A stretch of DNA of 64,000 bases from Paraspadella gotoi (Eukaryota; Chaetognatha), in assembly GCA_051294375.1 (NCBI GenBank), contig CM119266.1, positions 2,037,380 through 2,101,379 on the forward strand, read 5' to 3'. Positions within the stretch are counted from its first letter, which is position 1. The number at the start of each line of letters is the position of its first letter. Under the pieces are notes generated by a model. That model made no database searches. It saw only the letters and a list, made by a program, of their open reading frames with translations, and was not told the DNA's origin. Position numbers and translations under genes: made by a program. Shown here one piece after another: positions 63,171-64,000 of this stretch.

Positions 63171-63189
63171 GGAGGAGGGTAATTTATTA

Positions 63190-63484
63190 TATAGTCCTCG
63201 AGTGAAAACGGAAATACCATATCGCAGGCAGACAACACTCTCGGGTTCTTGCAAATTCGATTGGCAGGAGGCAGCAATATATTATTAATATTCGCCTACA
63301 CATGGTTTATATGATTTACGAATGCCCATTTCTACTATCTGGGTGTACCATCAGTCTATATGCCTAACGCATTCTTTGTTCTTGGAATTAATTATTTTTC
63401 TTATAATTTTTTAGATTACGAAAATTTTAATTCGATTACCAAAGGACAGTCCGTCAAAGTCAATCCATCCCTCATCTCTCTTCG

Positions 63485-63517
<33 letters not shown>

Positions 63518-64000
63518 TCGTCTCTCTCGTGCTCTCTCTCTTCATCTCTCTCTCTCTCTCTCTCATCTCTCTCTAGGGCGACAGAACGGATCTGTCATAT
63601 GCAATTCTGTGGTCGGAGTCTCGAGACTTTAAACAGATCCGGCGTCCTAATAGAAATAGAGTCTTTGAAAGGCCGTCTGGGGATGAAAGGTGGAAAAATG
63701 GGGAGGGAGAAATGAGGAAGGAGAACGGAAGAATGGAGAGGAGAATGTGGAAGAACGTTGGGGGATAAACGGTGAGGAGAGACGAGAAGAAATTGGGAAG
63801 GAGAATGGGAAAGAATGGCCTGAAGGGAGAATGGGGAAAACAATAGGGACTTTAGGGAGGATAATGAGTAGCATGGGGGAGAAAAATGAAAATAATGGGC
63901 AGAGTTGGGAAGAATGGGAAGAAAAGTAGGAGAATGGAGAAGGAGTGGGGAGAACTAAGAGAATGAGGAGGAAGAGGAGATATGGGAGAACGAGGAAGTG
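63190..64000. repeat. Third copy of the 54.6-57.5 kb segment, truncated by the window end
   Basis: It repeats in order AGTCCTCGAGTGAAAACG, TACCATCAGTCTA, TTTTAATTCGATTACCAAAG, a CT array, GCGACAGAACGGATCTGTC, ACTTTAAACAGATCC and AACAATAGGGACTTTAGGG, with scattered single-base insertions relative to the earlier copies. Confidence 0.8.

Overview
The window is nuclear DNA of an animal, probably an invertebrate. The evidence is spliced genes with GT-AG introns, families found across animals (SLC1 glutamate-type transporter, sacsin-like GHKL/HEPN protein, TRPM channel, XK-related membrane protein, fibrinogen-type domain), AT-rich introns and intergenic DNA, and very abundant (GA)n/(CT)n arrays. 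I cannot fix the phylum. All gene models come from reading the sequence by eye; no alignment or transcript data were used.

Layout: 0.1-1.9 kb holds the last six recognisable exons of an SLC1-family transporter on the plus strand, with a frameshift and several altered substrate-site residues. 5.2-17.7 kb is a complete sacsin-like gene of four coding exons (3020 codons plus stop). It has two GHKL ATPase-type repeats, a degenerate J-domain-like segment and a C-terminal HEPN domain, and one exon is about 8.6 kb long. 19.8-29.8 kb is an 18-exon TRPM cation channel gene (about 1247 codons) without a C-terminal enzyme domain. 31.2-32.2 kb carries exons resembling part of a fibrinogen-related domain. 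36.9-38.8 kb is a broken multi-exon XK-related gene. 40.9-42.4 kb is an AT-rich, apparently intronless multi-pass membrane protein that may be a divergent relative of it. From 43 to 47.2 kb a few GC-rich, exon-like pieces cannot be assigned. From about 47 to 64 kb I find no recognisable gene, only microsatellites, four N gaps and noisy duplicated blocks that look like poorly resolved assembly.

The most structured non-genic signal is a family of Helentron-associated (HINE/DINE-1-like) non-autonomous elements, with five copies. One copy is inserted inside another in sacsin intron 1. They share a 5' end, a subterminal inverted repeat, an internal tandem core and a 3' hairpin ending CTAA. Other notable points are a minisatellite in TRPM intron 6 that re-copies the exon 6 splice donor dozens of times, a TRPM pore whose filter reads FVRPY, and a repeated (CT)n-linked sequence carrying a hammerhead-ribozyme-like core.

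The genes do not form an obvious pathway. They are neighbours on the plus strand separated by repeat-rich DNA. Because 52-64 kb is visibly error-prone, single-base frame breaks elsewhere may be sequencing errors rather than biology.
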